Positions 63,531 to 64,000 of a stretch of 64,000 bases of DNA are shown here, piece after piece (positions within the stretch are counted from its first letter, which is position 1; each line of letters begins with the position of its first letter). The DNA is taken from contig CM055097.1 in the NCBI GenBank assembly GCA_029204225.1, positions 6,777,676 through 6,841,675 of the forward strand, in the 5' to 3' direction. The notes under the pieces are model-generated. The model searched no databases and was not told where the DNA came from. It saw nothing but the letters and a program-made list of their open reading frames with translations. This DNA is from Diphasiastrum complanatum. Lineage: Eukaryota > Streptophyta > Lycopodiopsida > Lycopodiales > Lycopodiaceae. Position numbers and translations under genes: made by a program.

Positions 63531-64000
63531 GGCCCTTATGTGTACATGGTCATAATTAATGGTTGTAGGCCTAAACACATAGTGGCGGAGTTAGTATGGG
63601 TCTATCAGTGAGTCATTAGGGAACTGGATGATGTGGCGCAGATAGGCTGCAGAGGTGTCCAGTGAGGTGTCACAGTGCACGACTAGTGGTGCATGGGCCT
63701 TGGAGGGTATAAGTATACCTGCTAGGCTCTCACTAGTGTATGCTTGATTTTGTGATTGGTAGCTGCTGGTGTGACTCCTCTTTCCATGATTCTGATTGAT
63801 TCATAGCTTGGGGGCTAGATCAGTATGATCTAGGTTTGGTTGGGTTGGTTTATCCACCACCTGTTCCTTTGTGTTGTTGCTTTGTATGGTATGCTTAGGC
63901 TAGAATCCTGTTGTGTGGACTTCATATATAGACTCTTTAACTAGTTGATTTTGCAACAATTGGAGACACGAATTTTCATTTTACTGAAATGGAACTCCAA
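63531..64000 (+). mobile_element. Copia-like LTR, right part of window
   Basis: Bases 63805-63850 match 38035-38090 of the LTR at 37.7 kb (CTTGGGGGCTAGATC, GATCTAGGTTTGGTTGGG). A TATA-like GGTATAAGTATACC lies near 63707. The probable LTR end TTTTGCAACA falls at 63949-63958, but the following sequence is not a perfect tRNA-Met primer site. The internal region continues beyond the window. Confidence 0.5.

Overview
The window looks like a gene-poor, retrotransposon-choked nuclear chromosome segment of a land plant. Three things suggest a large seed-free vascular plant genome such as a fern or lycophyte: an intron-containing DYW-type PPR gene with near-identical P-L-S repeats, very long transposon-filled introns in a conserved gene, and a very high density of (CT)n/(GA)n microsatellites. 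The species assignment is inference, not something read directly.

Only two recognisable host genes are present. (1) Bases 52-20506, + strand: the 3' half of ALG12, the ER dolichyl-P-mannose alpha-1,6-mannosyltransferase of N-glycan assembly. Seven short exons join in correct phase over 20.5 kb and end at a normal stop. Its introns (11.8 kb and 5.9 kb among them) hold a dead hAT transposase, several LINEs of one family, hAT-like MITEs, gypsy debris and an LTR fragment. (2) Bases 34518-31028, - strand: a four-exon gene with an organelle-targeting-like N terminus, a PDF (WWDNR) motif and a PLS-PPR-E-DYW body. It carries two frameshifts and an internal deletion, so it is probably a pseudogene.

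Between and after these lie: decayed copia pieces and an unrecognised coiled-coil ORF region (20.7-28.3 kb); microsatellites and a MITE (28.3-30.8 kb); an L1-type LINE lacking its reverse transcriptase (34.8-36.2 kb); an LTR with primer-binding site (37.7-38.2 kb); CACTA transposon debris with ORFs on both strands (40.1-41.5 kb); and a copia 5' LTR-gag-protease fragment (41.5-44.2 kb). Abutting that fragment is the most unusual item, an intron-containing pseudogene of a bacterial-type beta-class amino-methyltransferase (DNA N4C/N6A methylase fold) at 44229-46423.

Bases 46628-57772 are a nested pair of minus-strand copia elements. A young 5.1-kb element (47147-52265, two near-identical LTRs, perfect 5-bp target duplication AAAAT) sits inside the 3' LTR of an older, rearranged element. 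The right end holds an unrecognised ORF cluster, an LTR-like segment, a decayed multi-exon transposon gene with 69-bp coding tandem repeats, a degenerate GGCCCTTAG array, T-rich DNA and part of another LTR. No tRNA, rRNA, CRISPR or bacterial operon structure was seen.
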